Assembly (NCBI GenBank): GCA_934216625.1
Contig: CAKQCC010000031.1
Coordinates: 1 to 8,574, forward strand
Source: an uncultured Lactobacillaceae bacterium
GTDB taxonomy: Bacteria; Bacillota; Bacilli; Lactobacillales; Lactobacillaceae
Length of the DNA: 8,574 nt
Direction of reading: 5' to 3'
Positions 1-6,312 of this stretch are shown one piece after another. Positions within the stretch are counted from its first letter, which is position 1. Each line of letters starts with the position of its first letter. The notes beneath the pieces were generated by a model. That model was not told where the DNA came from, ran no database searches, and saw nothing but the letters and a program-made list of their open reading frames with translations. The position numbers were made by a program, and so were the translations under genes.

Positions 1-752
1 CGGTCAGAACTTACGCCCAACTTAGCTAAATGATCCTGGGCCTGATTCATATCGTGGCCTAATTGACTAATTTGGTTGCTAGCCAGGCACCGTTTAGCGT
101 CACGAGCTAATTTGCCAAGTGCCCTGATTTGCGGGCGACCGAAATCAGGGTGGTTTACGACTTCCTGATGAACGGAATTAACCGCAATGTCGGTTCGGCC
201 TTTAATTCCGCTGTCGGCGATGATTAGCCATCCAGTTAAGTTTAAAGGTGCTGATTGAATCTGGTGACCAGGAACAAACCACACCGGCTGATTAGAACTT
301 GCGGCCGCGGTATCGATTCCACTTGGGTTACCATGGGTAATTTTTTCTTCAATATTACTAACTTTAAGTAACTTTTGATGATCGAGTGGTTGGTTAAAAT
401 AACGGTACAGAGCCCGGGTAATTGCGATTGCGACCGCGGCCGAAGAACCCATTCCCCGCTCGGAAGGGATGGTGCTTTCGATTTGCATCGAAAAAGTCGC
501 CTTAGCTTGCCGGAATTTAATCAAAATTGCTTGAATTAATCGCTTGACACCCAGCAAATTGGACGGAGCCTTGGCGATTGAACCAATGAAATATTTACTT
601 TGAATCGTTCGGTCCATGCGCTGAGGCTGAACTTGCGCGGTTAAACTAACACTTGAAATTGGCAACGCAATTGCTGGCTGCCCGTAAACTACACTGTGTT
701 CACCCATTAAAATGATTTTAGAGTGACTTTTCCCAACGGTTTCGTTTCTCAA
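1..752 (-). CDS. mvk: Mevalonate kinase, 3' end cut by window edge
   Basis: It phosphorylates mevalonate to 5-phosphomevalonate with ATP, the first kinase step of the mevalonate route to isopentenyl diphosphate in the cytoplasm. About 250 codons are present; the family is usually a little over 300 residues, so roughly the last fifth is missing. GHMP-kinase landmarks are in order: GEHSVVYG (residues 17-24), the ATP-binding glycine/serine loop PSERGMGSSAA (96-106) and HGNPSGID (140-147), whose Asp147 matches the catalytic aspartate. I chose the TTG at 752-750 as start. It gives the usual short lead MRNETVGKSHSKIIL before GEH and has a GAG-core ribosome site (AAAAGAGTGG, 768-759) about 6 nt upstream, whereas the first ATG (707-705) would remove conserved residues including Lys12. 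It is transcribed divergently from dinG. Other mevalonate-pathway genes may follow outside the window, as in other lactobacilli (inference). Confidence 0.95.
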   Translation of the reverse strand, partial: MRNETVGKSHSKIILMGEHSVVYGQPAIALPISSVSLTAQVQPQRMDRTIQSKYFIGSIAKAPSNLLGVKRLIQAILIKFRQAKATFSMQIESTIPSERGMGSSAAVAIAITRALYRYFNQPLDHQKLLKVSNIEEKITHGNPSGIDTAAASSNQPVWFVPGHQIQSAPLNLTGWLIIADSGIKGRTDIAVNSVHQEVVNHPDFGRPQIRALGKLARDAKRCLASNQISQLGHDMNQAQDHLAKLGVSSD

Positions 753-783
753 AAGTAACCACTCTTTTCAAAATACTAAGTAA

Positions 784-811
784 ATAATATCACAAGGAAC
801 CTTTTATTCAA
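784..811 (-). promoter_or_regulatory. Probable sigma-A promoter of mvk
   Basis: Read on the minus strand, TTGAAT (811-806) is followed after 16 bp by TATTAT (789-784), and the -10 carries an upstream TG to form an extended element, TGATATTAT. It sits about 30 bp before the TTG start of mvk, a normal leader length. The assignment rests on motif and position only. Confidence 0.55.
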
Positions 812-832
812 ACGGGTTTCAACGATTAAAAA

Positions 833-861
833 TTAATTTTTTGTCGATAAGGTAGTAGAAT
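833..861 (+). promoter_or_regulatory. Weak candidate promoter of dinG
   Basis: TAGAAT (856-861) resembles a -10 box, with TTAATT (833-838) 17 bp upstream as a poor -35. Alternative pairings nearby, such as TTGTCG at 841-846 with AATAAT at 865-870, are about equally plausible. A promoter must lie in this divergent gap because no rightward gene precedes dinG. I saw no LexA-type GAAC-N4-GTTC palindrome in it, so SOS control is not supported. Confidence 0.3.
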
Positions 862-887
862 AGAAATAATTGATGGGGTGTTAATTG

Positions 888-3545
888 ATGAACCAAAACA
901 GCGTTTATTCGGTCGTTGATCTTGAAGCCACGGGAACTGATTCTGATGCAGGTGACCGAATCATTCAATTCAGTTGTACGTTTGTTCAGCATCGACGGGT
1001 AATCGATACTTTTTCAACGCTGATTAACCCGATGATCCCAATTCCGGATCGAATTACCAAATTAACCGGGATTACTGACGCGATGGTTCATCACGCCCCT
1101 AAGTTTGCTGACGTTGCCGATCTTTTGTACCGAATGCTTAATAAGACCGTTTTTGTCGCTCACAACGTTAATTTTGATTTTCCGTTTTTGAACGCGGAAT
1201 TTGCTAGGATCGACCATCCTAAATTATTAATTCAGGCAATTGATACCGTGACCATGAGCCAAATCTTGTTACCAACGTTGCCAAGCTACCAATTACGCCG
1301 AATCAGTGCTTATTTTAATATTGTTCATCGGCACCCGCATTCAGCCAGTAGTGACGCTCGAGCAACCGCTGATTTACTGATATTGCTGTTTAGTCGATTA
1401 GATCACATCCCCGTTCGAACCTTGGCCGAAATTATTCAAATTCACCCGAAATTGCCCAGGAATACTCTAGAAGTTTTTAGGCAATCACTTGCCGATCGTC
1501 ATCATAGTTCGTTACCCAGCTTCTGGCATTTTAAACGTGGGGTAGTCGTCCGCAAGTTTTCCGTTAAGAATCATCATGATCTTTTAAGTCGTTTTCGGGT
1601 TAATCGGAATGACCAAAAATTGATTCACCAACTTAAAGCTGAATCGATTTTCCGCTGGCTAATTCAAAACGATCGTCGAAAGCATCCCCACGTTGAATTA
1701 ATTGAAGCAATTTTAACGGTTCGGTGTCAGCTTGAACTAACGTTAGCGATGATTCAAATCGGTCGCAGTCAGCGCCGCAAATTGGTGATTAGTACGGATT
1801 CAAATTTGATTCGTCAGCGCTGGTGCAAGCAAATTTTACCGATTTTAAACGATGACTTACCGTTTCACGTTTCTTCAGTTGACCTTGGTGCTAATCATGA
1901 TTACATTAATTTAAATCAGTTCGTTAATACATTAGCTGACCATTCGAAATCAAATCTGACCCAATTGGTTAAGGCCAAAATCTTGGTTTGGCTAACCATG
2001 ACCAAGACCGGTGACTTGAACGAATTACACCTTAGTCACCGGATTCCCTATTTAAAAACGATCCAGAATTATCAATTTCAGCGTTCGGAACATTTTACTA
2101 AAATTCGACTTCGCCAGCGGCAAGCGGCCAACGTAATTCTGGTTGATCACCGCAATTTGCCCTTATTAACTAAGCATAGCTACCGAAAACCGGTTTTACT
2201 AGCCATCGACGCACTCCAGCTACCGGCAGCAATCCTAGATTACTTTCGGTTTCGGATTAATTTGAATTCGGTTAACGTAGCGGTTCGAAACTTAATTAGC
2301 GACCTTGAACGTACGCACCAGGCGAATTTATTTGACGTTTTGCCCGGTCGCTTTAGAATCCAGCGCCGGTTAAAGCGATTACTTGAAACTCTAAACCAGT
2401 TTAGGGATGTTTATTCACAAATTGTTCACCGCTTTTCAATTACTTTTTTGCAGCCGCACTTGCTTAAACCGTTCAGAACCCAATTAAAGACTAAATTGCC
2501 GATTCGTAAATTTGGTAATTTCTTTAATCAGCAATCAAAAAAGTGGCGCTTCTTGGGTCGCCGTTTAAACTTGATTGACCGGACGACTAAATTATTAATG
2601 GGTTACAAAAAGGGAAATCACGTTAACCAAATGGTTTTGGACCGGTATCGTTGTCACGTCAAACGGCTTAATCATCTGTTTAATCAATTTCGCGGAATTG
2701 ACCGTCAACTGAACCGGGTCCCAGATAATTGCACTTTTGCTGCGACGACCAATTTACCACATAACGTGGCCCGGTGCGTGATCACCGGGGGACTGATTAA
2801 CGCTGGCAAACACCTGAAAAACTTGAGGCAGCAATTTTCGTCCTTAACTTTGGTTGATTCGGCTTTTCAAACCAACGGGCACTACGTCTTGAATCGTTTG
2901 AAGTTACCAGGTGATGAAGTTGAGTTTCGTTCTAGACTTAGTTCACAGATTAAGGTTCGGCCTCAACTTAGAATTATGGTTCCCAGGAACGTTGATCAAT
3001 CTCAAATTGTTCAATTTTGGGCCCGATCAATTATTGAACATGTTTCACGTTCGCAAGGTCGTTTAATCGTGGGTTTGGCTTCGTTTCAATCGACCCGCCA
3101 ATTGTTTGATCAGCTTACGAATGATGCTGAATTAACGATTCCGGTTTACGCCGAAAAAATTAACGGTAGCTTTCACCGGATTCGCCACCGGTTGGTTAAC
3201 GTGAAAACTGCGGTAATTTTGGTTCAGTTGCCGCGAATCATGAATTTAAATCAGTTTTACCCACGTGAATTTAATTCGGTTTGGCTAGCTGAGTTGCCGT
3301 TTTACCCAACCGATCAGTTTAGTTTAGCTCGAGTTAATCAAGTCACTAGCGCTGGCCAAAACGCTCAACGAACACTAACTTTGCCGTTCGTGATTTTAAC
3401 TTTAAAACGAGCACTGGCCGATTTAACTTTTTACCAAAATAATTTAACGGTCCTGGATCCACGGATTTTGACCGGGGACAATCGTCAAATTATTCGGGAC
3501 GCTTTGCCGAATTGGGTTCAAACTACTGTTGATCGACGAGATTAA
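888..3545 (+). CDS. dinG: DinG-family 3'-5' exonuclease with a degenerate helicase region
   Basis: It is an 885-residue homologue of the Firmicutes DinG fusion: a DEDDh exonuclease (about 5-170) followed by an XPD/DinG-type helicase region (about 185-880). Exonuclease residues are complete: Asp11 and Glu13 in DLEATG, Asp97 in HNVNFDFPFL, His151 and Asp156 in HSASSDARATADL. The rest aligns with DinG by landmarks (EA at 273-274, LVISTDSNL at 299-307, LPFYPT at 803-808, VLDPRIL at 855-861), but its ATPase motifs are gone. The Walker A GKT position reads RCQ (279-281), the DEAH box reads DALQ (441-444), and motif VI, usually LKQGxGRLIR, reads LKRALADLTF (839-848). A role as a DNA exonuclease is inferred; ATP-driven unwinding is unlikely. 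The helicase region is visibly basic (for example 488-498 and 526-560), so nucleic-acid binding may persist. I chose ATG 888 over the adjacent in-frame TTG at 885 because GGGGTG (875-880) then sits 7 nt upstream. Confidence 0.9.
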   Translation: MNQNSVYSVVDLEATGTDSDAGDRIIQFSCTFVQHRRVIDTFSTLINPMIPIPDRITKLTGITDAMVHHAPKFADVADLLYRMLNKTVFVAHNVNFDFPFLNAEFARIDHPKLLIQAIDTVTMSQILLPTLPSYQLRRISAYFNIVHRHPHSASSDARATADLLILLFSRLDHIPVRTLAEIIQIHPKLPRNTLEVFRQSLADRHHSSLPSFWHFKRGVVVRKFSVKNHHDLLSRFRVNRNDQKLIHQLKAESIFRWLIQNDRRKHPHVELIEAILTVRCQLELTLAMIQIGRSQRRKLVISTDSNLIRQRWCKQILPILNDDLPFHVSSVDLGANHDYINLNQFVNTLADHSKSNLTQLVKAKILVWLTMTKTGDLNELHLSHRIPYLKTIQNYQFQRSEHFTKIRLRQRQAANVILVDHRNLPLLTKHSYRKPVLLAIDALQLPAAILDYFRFRINLNSVNVAVRNLISDLERTHQANLFDVLPGRFRIQRRLKRLLETLNQFRDVYSQIVHRFSITFLQPHLLKPFRTQLKTKLPIRKFGNFFNQQSKKWRFLGRRLNLIDRTTKLLMGYKKGNHVNQMVLDRYRCHVKRLNHLFNQFRGIDRQLNRVPDNCTFAATTNLPHNVARCVITGGLINAGKHLKNLRQQFSSLTLVDSAFQTNGHYVLNRLKLPGDEVEFRSRLSSQIKVRPQLRIMVPRNVDQSQIVQFWARSIIEHVSRSQGRLIVGLASFQSTRQLFDQLTNDAELTIPVYAEKINGSFHRIRHRLVNVKTAVILVQLPRIMNLNQFYPREFNSVWLAELPFYPTDQFSLARVNQVTSAGQNAQRTLTLPFVILTLKRALADLTFYQNNLTVLDPRILTGDNRQIIRDALPNWVQTTVDRRD

Positions 3546-3560
3546 ACGTTCCGTTTGGGT

Positions 3561-3566
3561 TATAAT
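3561..3566 (+). promoter_or_regulatory. Candidate -10 box of tseB
   Basis: A perfect TATAAT lies in the 54-bp gap after dinG, 33 bp before the tseB ATG. No good -35 is visible: 17 bp upstream the sequence reads GAGATT inside the end of dinG, and there is no TG extension. It may give tseB its own transcript, or may be chance in an AT-rich gap. A ribosome site, GGGGA (3588-3592), follows at 7 nt from the start. Confidence 0.4.
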
Positions 3567-3599
3567 AAAAGTTAACGGAAACTAATTGGGGAAGATAGA

Positions 3600-4112
3600 A
3601 TGTTAGCGATTCAAAAAAATAAATTGCATCTTCAACACAAGCGCCGGTTGTTTAAATCTGGATTAGCAATTATTTTGATCTTAATTATCATTATGATTTT
3701 AATGATCTTTCAAGCACAGCAACCGGTTCGGCAAGCTCGTCAAGCGACGATCCGGGTTGCTCGCCGTGATCAGCACGTTAAAACGGTCGATGATTTTTAC
3801 GTTTCGAATTTGGTTCATCCTTATTATACGATTGGCGGATCAAAAGCGAACGGCAAGAAGATGTACGTGATTACTGACCGGCATCATCATTTAGTTCGCG
3901 CGGTGCGGGTTGCTTCCGGTATTAACCGCAGCTACGTTATTCGTTTGGTTCGTAAGCGTGATCGAGCTTCTAAAATTACTAACGTAGCTCCGGCGGTGTT
4001 TAATGGTCACACGGTTTGGGTTGTTAGTTACGAGAACCGGAATCGAAAGCTCTGTTATCACGTCTTTTATTACGATGACGGTAAAACTATGCAGCGGATT
4101 ACTAATCTCTAA
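3600..4112 (+). CDS. tseB: TseB/YpmB-like membrane-anchored cell-wall elongation protein (DUF5590)
   Basis: It is a 170-residue single-pass membrane protein. A basic lead (KNKLHLQHKRRLFK, 6-19) precedes a strongly hydrophobic segment of I, L and M (about 21-38). The remaining ~130 residues should lie outside the cytoplasm by the positive-inside rule. Length, architecture and position between dinG and asnS match YpmB, renamed TseB in Bacillus, where it is linked to PBP2A and side-wall elongation. The outer part ends in the family-like pattern HTVWVVSYENRNRKLCYHVFYYDDG (137-161), consistent with a small cystatin-like (PepSY-type) beta fold. It is rich in Arg, Lys and His. No catalytic residues are evident, so a regulatory or scaffold role is expected. 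Assignment rests on recall of the family plus gene order, not on an alignment. Confidence 0.8.
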   Translation: MLAIQKNKLHLQHKRRLFKSGLAIILILIIIMILMIFQAQQPVRQARQATIRVARRDQHVKTVDDFYVSNLVHPYYTIGGSKANGKKMYVITDRHHHLVRAVRVASGINRSYVIRLVRKRDRASKITNVAPAVFNGHTVWVVSYENRNRKLCYHVFYYDDGKTMQRITNL

Positions 4113-4117
4113 AACCA

Positions 4118-4126
4118 TGGTATACT
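4118..4126 (+). promoter_or_regulatory. Extended -10 promoter of asnS
   Basis: TGGTATACT (4118-4126) is an extended -10 element with 5/6 match to TATAAT, directly after the tseB stop and 31 bp before the asnS TTG. A weak -35 candidate, TTACTA (4099-4104), precedes the TG-extended box. Extended -10 promoters can work with a poor -35. The leader between here and asnS is too short to hold a T-box. Confidence 0.55.
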
Positions 4127-4143
4127 TAATTTAATCAATGATA

Positions 4144-4150
4144 TGGAGGG
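4144..4150 (+). promoter_or_regulatory. Ribosome binding site that decides the asnS start
   Basis: TGGAGGG is a near-perfect Shine-Dalgarno sequence. It overlaps the upstream in-frame ATG at 4143-4145, which therefore cannot be a well-served start, and lies 7 nt before the TTG at 4158-4160. This places translation start at the TTG. Confidence 0.85.
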
Positions 4151-4157
4151 AATTCAA

Positions 4158-5453
4158 TTGAAACAGATTCGAATTGCTGACGCACCAAAACACGTTGGCG
4201 AAGAGGTTAAAATTGGCGTTTGGTTAACTGATCGCCGTTCAAGCGGCAAAATTTCGTTCTTGCAGTTTCGGGACGGCACCGCTTTCTTTCAGGGAGTAGT
4301 AAAGCGGCAGAACGTTTCGGCTCAATTATTTGATTTAGCTAACCACATTCGTCAGGAAACTAGTTTGTGGATTACCGGAACGATTGATGAAGATAAACGT
4401 TCCCATTTTGGTTACGAAATTCAGGTTGATAATTTAAAGGTGATTTCTGGATCTAAAGATTATCCGATTACACCAAAAGATCACGGGATTGGTTTCTTGC
4501 TTGATCATCGGCACTTATGGATTCGTTCCAGAAGACCGTTTGCAATTCTAAAAATTCGTGACGAAACCAAGCGTGCGACTTATCGTTTTTTCCACCAGCA
4601 CGGGTTTGTTCAATTTGACGCCCCGATTTTTACGGCGAACGCTCCGGAAAACACTACGCAGTTATTCCACACCGAATATTACGATGGTGACGCTTATTTA
4701 TCACAGAGTGGTCAATTATATGAAGAAGCTGGCGCGGCAGCGTTCGGTCGAGTTTATTCATTCGGACCGACGTTTCGGGCTGAAAAGTCTAAGACCCGTC
4801 GTCATTTAACCGAGTTTTGGATGATCGAACCCGAAATGGCGTTTTGTCATCAAGACGAAAGCTTAAAGATTCAGGAACAATACGTTGCTTACTTAGTTCA
4901 GAGCATCATTGATCATTGCCAGTACGAATTGAAATTACTGGGAAGAAACGTTGATACTTTAAAACAATACACCAAATTACCGTACCCGCGGATTACGTAT
5001 AATAAAGCCGTTGAAATGCTTCACAAAGGCGGAATTAATTTTCAGTGGGGTAAAGGTTTCGGCTCACCCGAAGAGTCGTTCTTAGCTGATTCGTTCAAGA
5101 AACCAGTCTTTGTGATGAACTATCCAAAGTCGGCTAAGCCGTTTTATATGAAGCCCGATCCGGATGACGATAAATTAGTAATTTGTGCTGATCTATTGGC
5201 TCCGGAAGGCTACGGTGAAATTATCGGTGGCTCCGAACGAGCCGTTGATTATCAATACTTGCTCAAGCAAGTTAAGAAATACGGCTTGAACCCGAAGGAT
5301 TATAATTGGTACCTTGATTTAAGGAAGTACGGTAGCGTTCCTCATTCCGGCTTTGGAATGGGATTAGAACGTTTCTTAACCTGGATTACTTTAGAAGATC
5401 ACGTTCGGGAATGCATTCCGTTCCCACGGTTAATCAATCGTTTGAAGCCTTAA
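4158..5453 (+). CDS. asnS: Asparaginyl-tRNA synthetase
   Basis: It charges tRNA-Asn with asparagine using ATP; cytoplasmic class IIb synthetase, expected as a homodimer. Starting at TTG 4158 it is 431 residues, the usual family length. An N-terminal OB-fold for the anticodon covers about residues 12-105 ([24 protein letters not shown] near its start). The class II catalytic core follows: motif 2 as [16 protein letters not shown] (206-221), the block [19 protein letters not shown] (343-361), and motif 3 in [11 protein letters not shown] (396-406). GEIIGGSER with [10 protein letters not shown] is the typical AsnRS signature and argues against aspartyl-tRNA synthetase. An in-frame ATG at 4143 would add 5 residues but overlaps the ribosome site. 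It lies between tseB and dnaD as in related Firmicutes, and ends in front of its own hairpin terminator. Confidence 0.98.
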   Translation: MKQIRIADAPKHVGEEVKIGVWLTDRRSSGKISFLQFRDGTAFFQGVVKRQNVSAQLFDLANHIRQETSLWITGTIDEDKRSHFGYEIQVDNLKVISGSKDYPITPKDHGIGFLLDHRHLWIRSRRPFAILKIRDETKRATYRFFHQHGFVQFDAPIFTANAPENTTQLFHTEYYDGDAYLSQSGQLYEEAGAAAFGRVYSFGPTFRAEKSKTRRHLTEFWMIEPEMAFCHQDESLKIQEQYVAYLVQSIIDHCQYELKLLGRNVDTLKQYTKLPYPRITYNKAVEMLHKGGINFQWGKGFGSPEESFLADSFKKPVFVMNYPKSAKPFYMKPDPDDDKLVICADLLAPEGYGEIIGGSERAVDYQYLLKQVKKYGLNPKDYNWYLDLRKYGSVPHSGFGMGLERFLTWITLEDHVRECIPFPRLINRLKP

Positions 5454-5473
5454 GAGTTAAGTAAATTTAGAGT

Positions 5474-5500
5474 AGAGCAGCTGGTGGCTGCTCTTTTTGT
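5474..5500 (+). terminator. Intrinsic terminator after asnS
   Basis: An 8-bp perfect stem, AGAGCAGC with GCTGCTCT (5474-5481 and 5487-5494), with the 5-nt loop TGGTG, runs into TTTTTGTTT. It is a standard rho-independent shape 20 bp after the asnS stop. It ends only about 18 bp before the dnaD ATG, so it lies in the leader of any transcript that enters dnaD from upstream. Confidence 0.85.
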
Positions 5501-5517
5501 TTGGAAGAATGAGCTAA

Positions 5518-6249
5518 ATGGACTTATTTGCTAAGAAATTAATTGCGAATGGTCAAACCACGATTTCTAATTATTTATTGGCTAATTATCCCAAAATCGG
5601 GATGACTTCCAGTGAATTAGTGATGTTTTTGCAGATTAAGCGGTACTCTGATGAGGGAATCAAATTTCCGAACATTAAGGAAATTACTAATTCGACCGGT
5701 TATTCAAAAGCGACCGCTTATGAGATCCTTCATAAAATGATTCAGCAGAAGCTGCTTCGGATTGATACGGTTCGGGACCGAAATCATGATTCGAGTGATT
5801 GCTATGATTTATCGTTAGTGTATCAAAAGCTGGCGTTGTTAAGTCAAAGCCATCGTGATAATAACGAGAATTGGCGTTTTAACAGTCTTGATCGTTCGAA
5901 CGTTAATCACGGGATCACTGCCGCTTCACGAACCGGGATTTTTAAGTTAATCCAAGAAGAGTTTGGTAGGCAACTTTCCGAAATGGAAATTTCAACCGTT
6001 AGTCATTGGCTAGAAATTGATCACTATTCACCCCAGATGATTTCGATGGCGTTAAAGGAAGCGGTTTTGAGCCAGGTCTTTAATTTACGGTATATTGAGC
6101 GAATTCTTTCGAACTGGGCAAGTCGTCGAATCAGAACTCCGCAGGACTTGCAGAATTACCGAAGTCAGCGTCAAAAACGCTTTCGTTCGTATCATGGTCA
6201 TCAGGATCATGATCAACACGGTCCTAAGATCCCGATTTTTAAAATTTAA
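5518..6249 (+). CDS. dnaD: DnaD replication initiation/restart protein
   Basis: DnaD is a DNA-remodelling primosome protein that acts with DnaA, DnaB and DnaI to load the replicative helicase in Firmicutes. The 243-residue product has an N-terminal winged-helix domain (about 1-100; NYLLANYPKIGMTSSELVMF at 18-37 and the recognition-type helix TGYSKATAYEILHKM at 60-74). A linker rich in Asn, Ser and Asp (about 110-138) leads to the C-terminal DnaB_2/DDBH2 domain (about 139-206), which ends in the family YxxxIxxxW motif as YIERILSNW (192-200). The tail is basic and His-rich (RSQRQKRFRSYHGHQDHDQH). The ATG at 5518 is firm because an in-frame TAA lies directly before it. The ribosome site is modest (GGAAG, 5503-5507, 10 nt away). 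A terminator stands between it and asnS, so transcription probably depends on read-through or on a promoter I cannot see. Confidence 0.93.
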   Translation: MDLFAKKLIANGQTTISNYLLANYPKIGMTSSELVMFLQIKRYSDEGIKFPNIKEITNSTGYSKATAYEILHKMIQQKLLRIDTVRDRNHDSSDCYDLSLVYQKLALLSQSHRDNNENWRFNSLDRSNVNHGITAASRTGIFKLIQEEFGRQLSEMEISTVSHWLEIDHYSPQMISMALKEAVLSQVFNLRYIERILSNWASRRIRTPQDLQNYRSQRQKRFRSYHGHQDHDQHGPKIPIFKI

Positions 6250-6257
6250 TAAAAAAT

Positions 6258-6292
6258 AAAGCCCGAATTGATTCTTATCAATTCGGGCTTTT
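6258..6292. terminator. Bidirectional terminator between dnaD and ponA
   Basis: A perfect 15-bp stem (AAAGCCCGAATTGAT, 6258-6272, with its complement 6277-6291) closes on the 4-nt loop TCTT. Rightward transcripts from dnaD meet TTTT at the end of the stem. Leftward transcripts from ponA meet a better U-tract, the complement of the A-rich 6251-6260. It serves both convergent genes, which lie 63 bp apart. Confidence 0.93.
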
Positions 6293-6312
6293 ATTGATCT
6301 TAAATTAATTAG

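Noticed and set aside
888..3545. The DinG homologue as a decaying pseudogene
   Set aside because: The frame is open for 885 codons, the exonuclease motifs are complete, and the ribosome site is good, so a changed rather than a dead gene is the better reading.
3891..4118. Leftward open frame of 75 codons opposite tseB
   Set aside because: It is antisense to a recognisable gene, has no ribosome site, and its sequence looks like a random reverse frame.
4558..4809. Rightward open frame of 83 codons inside asnS
   Set aside because: It overlaps the conserved motif 2 region of asparaginyl-tRNA synthetase in another frame and shows no domain-like features.
5509..5517. ATG-AGC-TAA mini-frame directly before the dnaD start, a possible leader peptide
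   Set aside because: The ribosome-site-like GGAAG is only 1 nt from this ATG, too close for initiation, so it is most likely a chance in-frame stop.
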